Positions 1 through 5,771 of a stretch of DNA of 6,923 bases are shown here, piece after piece. Every line of letters starts with the position of its first letter. Within the stretch, counting starts at the first letter, position 1. Under the pieces are notes generated by a model, which saw only the letters and a program-made list of their open reading frames with translations, was not told the DNA's origin and made no database searches. A program made the translations under genes and the position numbers. Source of the stretch: Chloroflexota bacterium (lineage in GTDB: Bacteria > Chloroflexota > Limnocylindria > Limnocylindrales > CSP1-4); the NCBI GenBank assembly GCA_004298915.1, contig SCTE01000390.1, forward strand, positions 1 through 6,923, in the 5' to 3' direction.

Positions 1-1
1 C

Positions 2-1837
2 GACGAGATCGAGCGGATCTTCGGACGTCGTCCCGGCACGGCCTGGCTGGCCGAACGGGTTTGGGAACCGGACCTGCCGACCGCGCTCGTCGCCGCCGGC
101 TACCGCGCGACCATCCTGGACGATTCGCACTTCCGGGCGGCCGGCATCGCCGAGGATGCGATGTGGGGACCGTACTCGACCGAGGACCAGGGCCGGCTCG
201 TCAACGTTTTCGGGACCGAGCAGGGGTTGCGCAACCGGATCCCGTTCCGGCCGGTCGAGGATGTCATCGAGCATCTGCGGCTGAACGCCACGGCCGACGG
301 AGCTCGACTCGGCACCATGGGCGACGACGGCGAGAAGTTCGGGGCGTGGCCGTCCACCGATCGGTTGTGCTGGGGCGAGGAACGCTGGGTCGATCGGTTC
401 TTCGAGGCACTCGAGGGCAACGCGGACTGGCTGGCCACGACCACGCCGGCCGACTGGCTGGCCGACCATGGGCCGCTCGGGCGCGTCTACATCCCGGTCG
501 GCAGCTATGCCGAGATGGGCGCCTGGGCCCTGATGCCCGACGAAGGCCGTGCCTTCATGCAGGTCCTCGAGCGCGATCGGGCCGAGGGCCGACCGGAGCC
601 GCGCTGGATGCGCGGCGCGTCCTGGCGGAACTTCCAGGTGAAGTACCGGGAAGTCAACGACATCCACAAGCGGATGCTCCGGGTTTCGGCCAAGGTCGAC
701 GGGCTGCCCGCCGGCGCGCTGCGTGACCGGGCCCATGACCACCTGCTGCGCGGCCAGTCGAACGACATCTACTGGCATGGCCTGTTCGGCGGCATCTACC
801 TGCCGGACCTGCGGCTGGCGACGGTCGGCAACCTCATCGAGGCCGAGTCCCTCGCGGACGCCGCGGCGGGCGACTTCGTCCACGCCGTGACCGCAGACCT
901 GGATCTCGACGGACGTGACGAGATCCTCCTGGCGGACGCCGGGCAGGTCGTCACCGTCGACCTCGACGAGGGCGCGGGCATCGGCGACTGGGACATCCGG
1001 GGCGCGCGACACGCCCTCACCTCGGTCCTGCGTCGGCGTCCCGAGGCCTACCACGCCGCCATCCGCCGGGCGGCGGCGGACGAGACCGACGGCACGGATG
1101 CAGCCGACACGCCGGCCTCGATCGATGGCGTCGCCCGGTCTAAGGAGGATGGCCTCGCCGAACACCTGCGCTACGACGACCACGAGCGACGTTCCGCGCT
1201 CGTCCGCTTTCTCCCTCCCGACGCCACCCCCGCGAGTTACGGTGCAGGCGAGCAGGCGGACCTCGGGACAGCGATCGATGCCGTCCACCGCGTTCGGTCG
1301 TTGGAGCCGGGGCGCCTCGAAGTCGGCGCGACGGCGGTCGTCCGTTCGGCCGCGGGATCGATCCCGATCGCGATCTCGAAGCGCATCGAGCTCGGCGGGC
1401 TGCCCGATGGTCCGACCCTCGACGTGACCGTGAGCATCACCAATGTGGGGACGCGACCGATCGCCGGACGCCTCGGGCTCGAATGGGGGCTCATGCTGCT
1501 CGGAGGCGGCGGCAATCCCTCGGCCTGGTATGACGTCGGTGGTACGCGCACCGCGCACGATTCGGCAGGTACCGCGTCCGGGATCGAGGTCATCCGCCAG
1601 GGCAACGATTGGGTCGGCGTAGCCGTCGAGAGCCGCCTGGAACCGGCCGGCGATGCGTGGTGGGCGCCGATCGAGACCGTCTCGAACTCCGAAGCGGGGT
1701 TCGAGCGCGTCTACCAGGGGTCCTCGCTGCTCCTGTCGTGGCTCGTCGAGGTGGCACCCGGCACGACCTCGACGGTCCGCGTGGCGAACCGGGTCACCGT
1801 GTCGGGCCGAGCTGCCGACCGCTCGTCCGCGACATAG
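2..1837 (+). CDS. GH57 glycoside hydrolase / 4-alpha-glucanotransferase (5'-truncated)
   Basis: This is the C-terminal 611 codons of a family GH57 enzyme of the 4-alpha-glucanotransferase / alpha-amylase type, which cleaves and transfers alpha-1,4-glucans (glycogen or starch metabolism). The reading frame is open at base 2, so the start lies outside the window. By comparison with the Thermococcus litoralis enzyme (nucleophile Glu123) about 105 residues are missing. Visible residues, numbered from the edge: WLAERVWEPDL with nucleophile E18 (codon 53-55); IPFRPVEDVIE; GDDGEKFGAWP with the acid/base Asp at about 109 (codon 326-328); and NDIYWHGLFGGIYLPDLR around 255-271. DUF1925-like helical and DUF1926-like beta-sandwich regions follow. 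DLDLDGRDEI at about 299-308 matches the DVDFDGRAEI element of the Thermococcus protein and resembles a Ca-binding loop. An acidic, Ala/Thr-rich stretch at about 358-375 looks like a linker. The TAG stop is followed by hairpins. Family assignment is very secure; transferase versus hydrolase specificity is not decided. Confidence 0.95.
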   Translation, partial: DEIERIFGRRPGTAWLAERVWEPDLPTALVAAGYRATILDDSHFRAAGIAEDAMWGPYSTEDQGRLVNVFGTEQGLRNRIPFRPVEDVIEHLRLNATADGARLGTMGDDGEKFGAWPSTDRLCWGEERWVDRFFEALEGNADWLATTTPADWLADHGPLGRVYIPVGSYAEMGAWALMPDEGRAFMQVLERDRAEGRPEPRWMRGASWRNFQVKYREVNDIHKRMLRVSAKVDGLPAGALRDRAHDHLLRGQSNDIYWHGLFGGIYLPDLRLATVGNLIEAESLADAAAGDFVHAVTADLDLDGRDEILLADAGQVVTVDLDEGAGIGDWDIRGARHALTSVLRRRPEAYHAAIRRAAADETDGTDAADTPASIDGVARSKEDGLAEHLRYDDHERRSALVRFLPPDATPASYGAGEQADLGTAIDAVHRVRSLEPGRLEVGATAVVRSAAGSIPIAISKRIELGGLPDGPTLDVTVSITNVGTRPIAGRLGLEWGLMLLGGGGNPSAWYDVGGTRTAHDSAGTASGIEVIRQGNDWVGVAVESRLEPAGDAWWAPIETVSNSEAGFERVYQGSSLLLSWLVEVAPGTTSTVRVANRVTVSGRAADRSSAT

Positions 1838-1855
1838 GCCCGGGACGGTCCGGGG

Positions 1856-1876
1856 CCGCGGTCCACGCAACCGCGG
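1856..1876 (+). terminator. Hairpin just after the GH57 stop
   Basis: A perfect 7-bp GC-rich stem (CCGCGGT paired with ACCGCGG) with a 7-base loop lies 18 bases after the GH57 stop codon. There is no T-run after it, so this is not a textbook intrinsic terminator. It could act as a weak terminator or a 3'-end stabiliser. Confidence 0.35.
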
Positions 1877-1935
1877 TCAGCGCGGATCGGGTCGGTGCCG
1901 CTGGGCGCGACGTCGTCGCGCGTGCCCGAGAAACG

Positions 1936-1969
1936 CGTCAGCCCGCGGCCTGCGCGCCGCGGGCTGACG
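1936..1969. terminator. Strong hairpin between convergent genes, probably a bidirectional terminator
   Basis: A perfect 14-bp stem, CGTCAGCCCGCGGC paired with GCCGCGGGCTGACG, has a 6-base loop at 1950-1955. It lies about 100 bases after the GH57 stop (+) and about 70 bases after the small gene's stop (-), so it can serve both converging transcripts. Neither side has a long T-tract. Reading leftward on the - strand it is followed by TTTCTCG, which is the better tail. The bidirectional role is inferred from position and stem strength. Confidence 0.6.
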
Positions 1970-2011
1970 GGAACTCCAACGTCGGGACGCCGGAGGATGG
2001 GATTCAGTTGG

Positions 2012-2031
2012 CGACCGCAGCGCTGCGGTCG
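2012..2031 (-). terminator. 20-bp perfect palindrome just after the small gene's stop
   Basis: CGACCGCAGCGCTGCGGTCG is a perfect 20-bp palindrome ending 5 bases beyond the stop codon of the - strand microprotein gene. As RNA it would fold into an 8-bp stem with a GCGC tetraloop. The position points to a terminator or 3' stabiliser for that gene. No T-tract follows, and a protein-binding palindrome is an alternative. Confidence 0.4.
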
Positions 2032-2036
2032 GTCGG

Positions 2037-2168
2037 TCAGCTGGTGAGGCTGGTCCGGGTGTTGCCGTTGTCGAAGCCGGGTCGGGAGTCGACACCCCAG
2101 CGAAGGGCTGCGATGTCGAGGGCCGCGAGAGCAACGATGATGAGCCCGAGGACTGACAGGCCGGTCAT
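2037..2168 (-). CDS. 43-aa single-pass membrane microprotein, divergent from the GntR regulator
   Basis: A small gene reads leftward from ATG (complement of 2166-2168) to TGA (complement of 2037-2039). The protein begins MTGLSVLGLIIVALAALDIA, so residues 4-22 form one hydrophobic helix with an unusual Asp18 near its end. ALRWGVDSRPGF follows, then a polar Asn/Thr/Ser-rich tail. Arg23 and Arg29 after the helix favour an N-out, C-in topology by the positive-inside rule. Three signals make this a real gene: AAAGGAG six bases before the ATG, a sigma70-like promoter TTGACA-17-TAATGT upstream, and a hairpin just after the stop. I cannot name the family; short proteins with an RWGxDSR-like motif after one helix seem familiar from Chloroflexota and neighbouring phyla, but that is recollection. 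Function is unknown. The shared intergenic dyad suggests control by the adjacent GntR protein. Confidence 0.8.
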   Translation of the reverse strand: MTGLSVLGLIIVALAALDIAALRWGVDSRPGFDNGNTRTSLTS

Positions 2169-2174
2169 CGCGTA

Positions 2175-2181
2175 CTCCTTT
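2175..2181 (-). promoter_or_regulatory. Shine-Dalgarno of the microprotein gene
   Basis: AAAGGAG (complement of 2175-2181) lies six bases upstream of the ATG at 2168. It is the cleanest ribosome binding site in the window and fixes the start of the 43-codon gene. Confidence 0.8.
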
Positions 2182-2214
2182 CCATGTATCTGGCCGTGAT
2201 CGCTGATTTGGTAC

Positions 2215-2256
2215 AGTGCACTAGGCCAAGCCGAACATTACTTGGACTAGTGGACT
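2215..2256. promoter_or_regulatory. 42-bp inverted repeat, putative GntR operator
   Basis: Arm 1, AGTGCACTAGGCCAAG (2215-2230), and arm 2, CTTGGACTAGTGGACT (2241-2256), are inverted copies matching at 14 of 16 positions around a 10-base spacer. The spacer holds the -10 of the leftward promoter. Arm 2 fills the gap between its -35 and -10, and arm 1 covers the expected transcription start. A dimeric GntR/YtrA-type repressor bound here would occlude the microprotein promoter and probably the regulator's own expression. The repeat is seen; the binding protein and repression are inferred from position and from the habit of GntR regulators to bind next to their own gene. Confidence 0.7.
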
Positions 2257-2263
2257 ATGTCAA
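2235..2263 (-). promoter_or_regulatory. Sigma70-type promoter of the microprotein gene
   Basis: On the - strand, TTGACA (complement of 2258-2263) is a perfect -35 hexamer. It is separated by exactly 17 bp from TAATGT (complement of 2235-2240), which fits the TAnnnT -10 pattern. The predicted transcript starts near 2228 and has a leader of about 60 bases before the ATG at 2168. The -35 overlaps the first codons of the GntR gene if that gene starts at 2257. Both hexamers are seen directly; activity is inferred. Confidence 0.72.
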
Positions 2264-3264
2264 CCATCGAATCTGAACCGAAATTCGCGCCGACGGGGCC
2301 GTCCGGCAGGGACCTCGACGTGACACGGGACAGCGATGTCCCGATCTCGACCCAGATCTACTGGCAGCTCGTCTACCAGATCGACTCGGGACGCCTGTTG
2401 CCGGGAGCGCGCCTGTCGCCGGTCCGCGAGCTCGGCGCGGCCCTCCGGGTCAACCCGAACACGATTCGCGCGGTCTATCGCCGGCTGGCGGATGGCGGGT
2501 ACGTCACGAGCCGTCACGGGGCCGGGACCGTGGTCTCCGACCGTCCCCCGAAGCGCCGCCGCCCCGATGCGCTCGCCGGAATCGTGTCGGAGATGATCCG
2601 CCGGGCGACCCAGGCGGGCTTCACACCCGATGAGGTGGCCGCGGCGACATTCGCCGCCTCGTCCGAGCGACGCCGCCCGGGCCCCGTGGTCAGGGTCCTG
2701 TTCGCTGAGTGCACGACGGCCGACGCCGGCTACGACGCCGAGCGCCTGAATGATGAGTTCCCGGGCCTCATCGAGGCCGAGGGGACGATGCTCGACGAGA
2801 TCCCCGATCGCCTGGATCGGTTCCATTACGACCTGGTCGCGACCACCACGTTCCATGCGGACGAGGCGCAGGCGCTCGTCGGCGGGCGAACCCCCGTCGT
2901 CGCGATGCTCGTCGGCCCGGGCTATGTCGAGATGGTCCATGAGATCGCCGGCCTTGCAGCCGGATCCCGGGTCGGGGTCGTGTGCGCGTCCGAGCGGGGC
3001 ACCGAGAATATCGCCGAGACACTCGCGATCGCGGGAACCAAGGGCGTCGAGCTCGTGCCGGTCCTCGTCGGCGACCCCGAGGGCCTGGCTGAACTGTCCG
3101 AGTCCGCCGACCTGATCCTCATGTCCCGGGAGGCACTCGCCCTCGGGCTCGATGCGGGTCTCAAGCACCCGGATCGTGTCCGACCGTGGAGCTACGAGTT
3201 CGATCCGGCGGCCATCGAGCACCTCCGGCGGGCGATCGAGCACGTGATCAGCGCTCGCGCCTGA
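2257..3264 (+). CDS. GntR-family transcriptional regulator (YtrA-like wHTH, uncharacterised C-terminal domain)
   Basis: This is a DNA-binding regulator of 335 residues if started at ATG 2257. Residues 29-95 are a GntR winged helix-turn-helix of the YtrA type: VPISTQIYWQLVYQIDSGRL, then PGARLSPVREL, then RVNPNTIRAVYRRL, and the wing GYVTSRHGAGTVV. After a basic linker (about 96-105) and a helical stretch, residues 146-330 form an alpha/beta domain with VVRVLFAECTTADAG, HYDLVATTTFH, RVGVVCASERGTENI and ADLILMS segments. It looks like a ligand-sensing Rossmann or periplasmic-binding-like domain; true YtrA proteins are much shorter. The start is uncertain. ATG 2257 has no Shine-Dalgarno, and its first 21 codons use GAA, AAA, TCA, TCT and AGG, unlike the rest. 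GTG 2320 follows AGGGA by 7 bases and would begin just before the wHTH. The gene diverges from the microprotein gene across a dyad and probably autoregulates. Confidence 0.9.
   Translation: MSTIESEPKFAPTGPSGRDLDVTRDSDVPISTQIYWQLVYQIDSGRLLPGARLSPVRELGAALRVNPNTIRAVYRRLADGGYVTSRHGAGTVVSDRPPKRRRPDALAGIVSEMIRRATQAGFTPDEVAAATFAASSERRRPGPVVRVLFAECTTADAGYDAERLNDEFPGLIEAEGTMLDEIPDRLDRFHYDLVATTTFHADEAQALVGGRTPVVAMLVGPGYVEMVHEIAGLAAGSRVGVVCASERGTENIAETLAIAGTKGVELVPVLVGDPEGLAELSESADLILMSREALALGLDAGLKHPDRVRPWSYEFDPAAIEHLRRAIEHVISARA
2308..2312 (+). promoter_or_regulatory. Possible Shine-Dalgarno for an alternative GntR start at 2320
   Basis: AGGGA lies seven bases before an in-frame GTG at 2320-2322, whereas the ATG at 2257 has no purine-rich site in front of it. 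Starting at 2320 would give a 314-residue protein beginning six residues before the conserved wHTH. It would leave the operator and the divergent -35 in untranslated DNA. Confidence 0.4.
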
Positions 3265-3275
3265 TCGACCCCGAG

Positions 3276-3295
3276 GGGCAGGACCCGGGCTGCCC
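3276..3295 (+). terminator. Weak hairpin after the GntR gene
   Basis: GGGCAG (3276-3281) pairs with CTGCCC (3290-3295) around an 8-base loop, starting 11 bases after the GntR stop. There is no T-tract. It may weaken read-through into the acetyltransferase gene. Confidence 0.25.
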
Positions 3296-3312
3296 GCGCG
3301 GAGGCGAAGCGG

Positions 3313-3318
3313 TACGAT
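3313..3318 (+). promoter_or_regulatory. Possible -10 element for the GNAT gene
   Basis: TACGAT fits the TAnnnT pattern and lies in the 86-base gap before the acetyltransferase gene, 32 bases upstream of its GTG. That spacing allows a short leader carrying the GGAGG site. I see no convincing -35, so this is weak. Confidence 0.3.
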
Positions 3319-3341
3319 CCCGGTCCTCGACCTGCCCGCTT

Positions 3342-3346
3342 GGAGG
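3342..3346 (+). promoter_or_regulatory. Shine-Dalgarno fixing the GNAT start
   Basis: GGAGG lies 4 bases before GTG 3351. It selects this start over in-frame upstream starts, which would run back into the end of the GntR gene and add residues unlike any acetyltransferase. Confidence 0.7.
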
Positions 3347-3350
3347 AACC

Positions 3351-3983
3351 GTGCCGACGACCGACCCCGCGCCGAACCCGTGGGTCCTGCCGGTCGTCCT
3401 GACCGGCCGCCGGGTCCGGCTCGAACCCCTGTCCATCGACCATCTCGACGACCTGGTCCGGGTCGGGCTCGACCCCTCGATCTGGGCGCTGACCATCGCC
3501 CGGCCGACCGATCGAGACGGGATCGACGCCTGGCTCCGCGCCGCCCTCACCAGCGCCGCATCAGGAACCGACGTTCCGTTTGCGACCATCGACCTCGCCT
3601 CGGGCCGGGCCGTCGGCAGCACCCGGTTCATGTCGATCGTGCCGGATCACCGCCGGCTCGAGATCGGCTGGACCTGGCTCGGCCTGGACCACCAGCGGAC
3701 CGGCCTGAACCGGGAAGCGAAGTTCCTCCAGCTCGGCCACGCCTTCGACGTCCTCGGGGCGAACCGGGTCGAGTTCAAGACCGACGCCCGGAACGAGCGG
3801 TCGCGCGCGGCGCTGCTGGGCATTGGCGCCACGTTCGAGGGGATCTTTCGCGAGCACATGATCATGCCGACGGGGCCGCTCCGCGACTCCGCCTACTACA
3901 GCGTCATCTCCGCCGAGTGGCCGGACGTCCGCGACCGCCTGCAGGCGGCACTCGACGGCCCGACTGGACGCCATCTGCGATGA
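3351..3983 (+). CDS. GNAT-family N-acetyltransferase (RimJ/RimL type)
   Basis: This 210-residue protein transfers an acetyl group from acetyl-CoA to an amine, by family. The acceptor could be a ribosomal-protein or other protein N-terminus, or a small molecule, and cannot be told from sequence. Segments in order: LTGRRVRLEPLSIDHLDDL (17-35), typical of the Acetyltransf_3 / COG1670 start; the beta strands around PFATIDLASGRAVGSTRF (76-93); LEIGWTWLGLDHQRTGLN (103-120), which carries the acetyl-CoA-loop equivalent QRTGLN; GANRVEFKTDARNERSRAAL (136-155), the classic RimL helix region; and GATFEGIFREHM (159-170). It closes with SAYYSVISAEWPDVRDRL. Length and segment order are normal and nothing is missing. 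GTG 3351 is chosen because GGAGG precedes it and the protein then starts just before the conserved region. The gene may be read with or independently of the GntR gene. Confidence 0.92.
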   Translation: MPTTDPAPNPWVLPVVLTGRRVRLEPLSIDHLDDLVRVGLDPSIWALTIARPTDRDGIDAWLRAALTSAASGTDVPFATIDLASGRAVGSTRFMSIVPDHRRLEIGWTWLGLDHQRTGLNREAKFLQLGHAFDVLGANRVEFKTDARNERSRAALLGIGATFEGIFREHMIMPTGPLRDSAYYSVISAEWPDVRDRLQAALDGPTGRHLR

Positions 3984-4036
3984 TCGGGGCCATCGAGCCG
4001 GCATCGGGTCGGTGAATCCGTTCGGGAGGCCTGCCT

Positions 4037-4441
4037 GTGTCTGATCTCATCGTCAAGGTGATCGTGAACGCCGTGGGCGTCTTCGTCGCGATCCAGCTCG
4101 TGCCCCAGATCAAGTTCGCCTTCGGCGAGGACTGGTGGAAGCTCGTCGTCGTGGCGGTGATCCTCGCCCTGGTGAACAGCTACCTCAAGCCGATCCTCAA
4201 GATCCTGTCCTTCCCGATCACCCTGATGACGATGGGCCTGTTCGCGTTCGTGCTGAACGCGGTCCTGCTGCTGCTCGTGGCCTTCGTCTCCGATGTGATG
4301 GGCCTCGGCTTCACGATCGGCGGCTTCCCGCCGAACTTCACGTCCGACTCGTTCGTCGGCGCGCTCCTCGGGTCGATCGTGATCAGTGTGGTCGCGACGC
4401 TGCTCGGGATGGTCAACTCGGGTCGCCGGATCGCGTTCTAG
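4037..4441 (+). CDS. Phage holin superfamily IV / YvlD-type membrane protein
   Basis: This 134-residue integral membrane protein matches the 'mycobacterial 4 TMS phage holin, superfamily IV' family (PF04020, YvlD-like). Despite the name these are ordinary chromosomal proteins of unknown function, sometimes tied to envelope stress. Four hydrophobic segments are visible: about 3-24 (VKVIVNAVGVFVAIQLV), 36-50 (LVVVAVILALVNSYL), 58-86 (FPITLMTMGLFAFVLNAVLL onward) and 106-126 (FVGALLGSIVISVVATLLG). The family's LVNSYLKPILKILSFPIT signature between helices 2 and 3 is intact. GTG 4037 is preceded by GGGAGG with a 7-base gap, supporting the start. No endolysin or other phage gene is nearby, so a lytic role is unlikely. 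It lies 53 bases after the acetyltransferase gene and just before the lysA-like gene, all on the + strand. Confidence 0.92.
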   Translation: MSDLIVKVIVNAVGVFVAIQLVPQIKFAFGEDWWKLVVVAVILALVNSYLKPILKILSFPITLMTMGLFAFVLNAVLLLLVAFVSDVMGLGFTIGGFPPNFTSDSFVGALLGSIVISVVATLLGMVNSGRRIAF

Positions 4442-4480
4442 CTCGATATCGACGGCTCCGGATCACCGGGAACCGGGCCG

Positions 4481-5755
4481 ATGCGCGGCGCGGGTGACGA
4501 CATGACGGATGTCGGCGCGTCGCTCCGGGCAGCCGCCCGACGGTACGGGACACCGGTGGCGGTCACGGACATGGCGGCCCTGCAGACCGCGGCTGCCACC
4601 GTGACGACGGCCTTTCCGGACCCATGGATCCGGACCTTCTCGCTGAAGGCCAACGACGTCGGCGGGGTCGTGGCGCGCATCGGCGCGCTCGGGTTCGGGG
4701 CGAACGTGGTGTCGCGCGGCGAGTGGGCCGTGGCCCGACGCGCCGGCATCCCAAACCACCGGACCACGTTCGAGGGCATCGGCAAGACCGATGACGACCT
4801 GCGGGCGGCGCTCAGGGCATCCCGGGACGCGGATCCCCTGGGCTGGCTGGCAGTCGAATCGATCGACGAGGCCCATGCCCTGGCACGCCTTGCCCGGACC
4901 GCACTCGGGAAGGGGACCCTCGACGTGCTGTTCCGGCTCAACCCGTCGGTCCAGCCGGATACGCACGCCGGGCTGGCCGTCGGGGCCTCCGGCTCGAAGT
5001 TCGGGATGACGGCGGACGAGGTGACGACCGCGGCGGCGATTGTGGCCGAGGTGGATGGGCTCCGACCCCGCGGCGTGCACGTCCACGTCGGATCGCAGCT
5101 CCGATCCGTTGACGCCTGGCGCGACGGCGTGCGCCGGGCCCTGTCGGTCGTGGCCCTGCTGCGCGGCGCGTGGCCGACGTTCGACACGCTCGACGTCGGC
5201 GGCGGGTTCCCGGTCCTGCCTCCAGCCGAGCCCGCGCCGGATCCTGCGCGATTCGCGCGCGAGATCCCGCCGCTGCTGGCCCAGCACGATGCCGACCGAC
5301 GGCCGACGCGCTTCGCCATCGAGCCGGGACGGGCGCTCGTCGCGCGGGCCGGATACCTGGTCGGGCGGGTGCTCCACGTCCGCGACCGCGAGGGGCGCCA
5401 GGTCGTGCTGGATGTCGGCATGACCGATCTCATCCGACCGGCGCTCTATGGCGCCCGCCATGAAGTTCGGGCCCTGACATCGCTCGGCCGGCCGGTCGAC
5501 GGACCAGATTCGCCCGATGCCGGCGAAGCCTGTCGGGTCGAGGGTCCGATCTGCGAAACGACCGATCATCTCGGCGAGCACCTGCTTCCGGCGCTCCGGC
5601 GCGGCGACCTGGTGTCGATCGCCGACACCGGTGCCTATGCCGCGTCGCTTGCGTCGACCTACAACGGTCGGCCACGGATCCCGCAGGTCGTCCTCGAGGA
5701 GGACGGGCACCTCGTCCTGGCACGCCGGCGCGGGTCGACGGCGGCCCTCGGTTGA
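4481..5755 (+). CDS. lysA: Diaminopimelate decarboxylase (PLP-dependent, fold III)
   Basis: This enzyme decarboxylates meso-diaminopimelate to L-lysine, the last step of lysine synthesis, in the cytoplasm. It has 424 residues from ATG 4481, a normal length. Visible landmarks: FSLKAN with PLP lysine K56; SKFGM (172-176); HVHVGSQ (200-206); the phosphate-binding DVGGGFP (238-244); EPGRALVARAG with R284; DLIRPALYGA with R319 and Y323, the substrate-carboxylate motif typical of DAP decarboxylases; GPICETTDHLG with C358 and E359; and DTGAYAASLASTYNGRP with Y386. All active-site positions known from LysA are filled. The lysine motif reads FSLKAN rather than the usual YAxKAN, followed by NVVSRGEW, which suggests a divergent subfamily. 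The start is uncertain: ATG 4502, 21 bases in, gives a more natural MTDVGASLRAAARRYGTP beginning, and neither start has a good Shine-Dalgarno. No other lysine gene is in view. A related fold-III amino-acid decarboxylase is the main alternative. Confidence 0.9.
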   Translation: MRGAGDDMTDVGASLRAAARRYGTPVAVTDMAALQTAAATVTTAFPDPWIRTFSLKANDVGGVVARIGALGFGANVVSRGEWAVARRAGIPNHRTTFEGIGKTDDDLRAALRASRDADPLGWLAVESIDEAHALARLARTALGKGTLDVLFRLNPSVQPDTHAGLAVGASGSKFGMTADEVTTAAAIVAEVDGLRPRGVHVHVGSQLRSVDAWRDGVRRALSVVALLRGAWPTFDTLDVGGGFPVLPPAEPAPDPARFAREIPPLLAQHDADRRPTRFAIEPGRALVARAGYLVGRVLHVRDREGRQVVLDVGMTDLIRPALYGARHEVRALTSLGRPVDGPDSPDAGEACRVEGPICETTDHLGEHLLPALRRGDLVSIADTGAYAASLASTYNGRPRIPQVVLEEDGHLVLARRRGSTAALG

Positions 5756-5759
5756 GCGG

Positions 5760-5765
5760 TACGCT
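5760..5765 (+). promoter_or_regulatory. Possible -10 element giving a leaderless TPM transcript
   Basis: TACGCT (TAnnnT pattern) ends six bases before ATG 5772. This is the spacing expected if transcription starts at the start codon itself. No Shine-Dalgarno lies in front of that ATG and the lysA stop is only 16 bases away, so leaderless initiation or coupling to lysA translation are the two options. No clear -35 is seen. Confidence 0.35.
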
Positions 5766-5771
5766 GCGCTG

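Noticed and set aside
1141..1151. Perfect Shine-Dalgarno TAAGGAGG directly followed by ATG inside the GH57 gene
   Set aside because: There is no spacer between AGGAGG and ATG, the frame it would open is a shadow, and the GH57 frame continues through it with conserved sequence.
1877..2134. 85-codon - strand ORF overlapping the microprotein gene
   Set aside because: It is in a different frame from the microprotein, has no Shine-Dalgarno or promoter, and runs through both strong hairpins.
1609..2199. 196-codon + strand ORF running past the end of the GH57 gene
   Set aside because: It overlaps GH57 in another frame, runs through the terminator hairpins and encodes an Arg-rich sequence without motifs.
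2260..3243. 327-codon ORF on the - strand
   Set aside because: It is an exact antisense shadow of the GntR gene, which has clear family motifs. The antisense product has none.
3186..3350. Upstream extension of the acetyltransferase frame to 3186
   Set aside because: It overlaps the 3' end of the GntR gene. GGAGG in front of GTG 3351 and the family's normal N-terminus support the later start.
4037..4441. Prophage lysis gene, suggested by the 'holin' family name
   Set aside because: No endolysin, structural or integrase gene is nearby. This family is widespread in ordinary chromosomes and the name does not reflect a shown lytic role.
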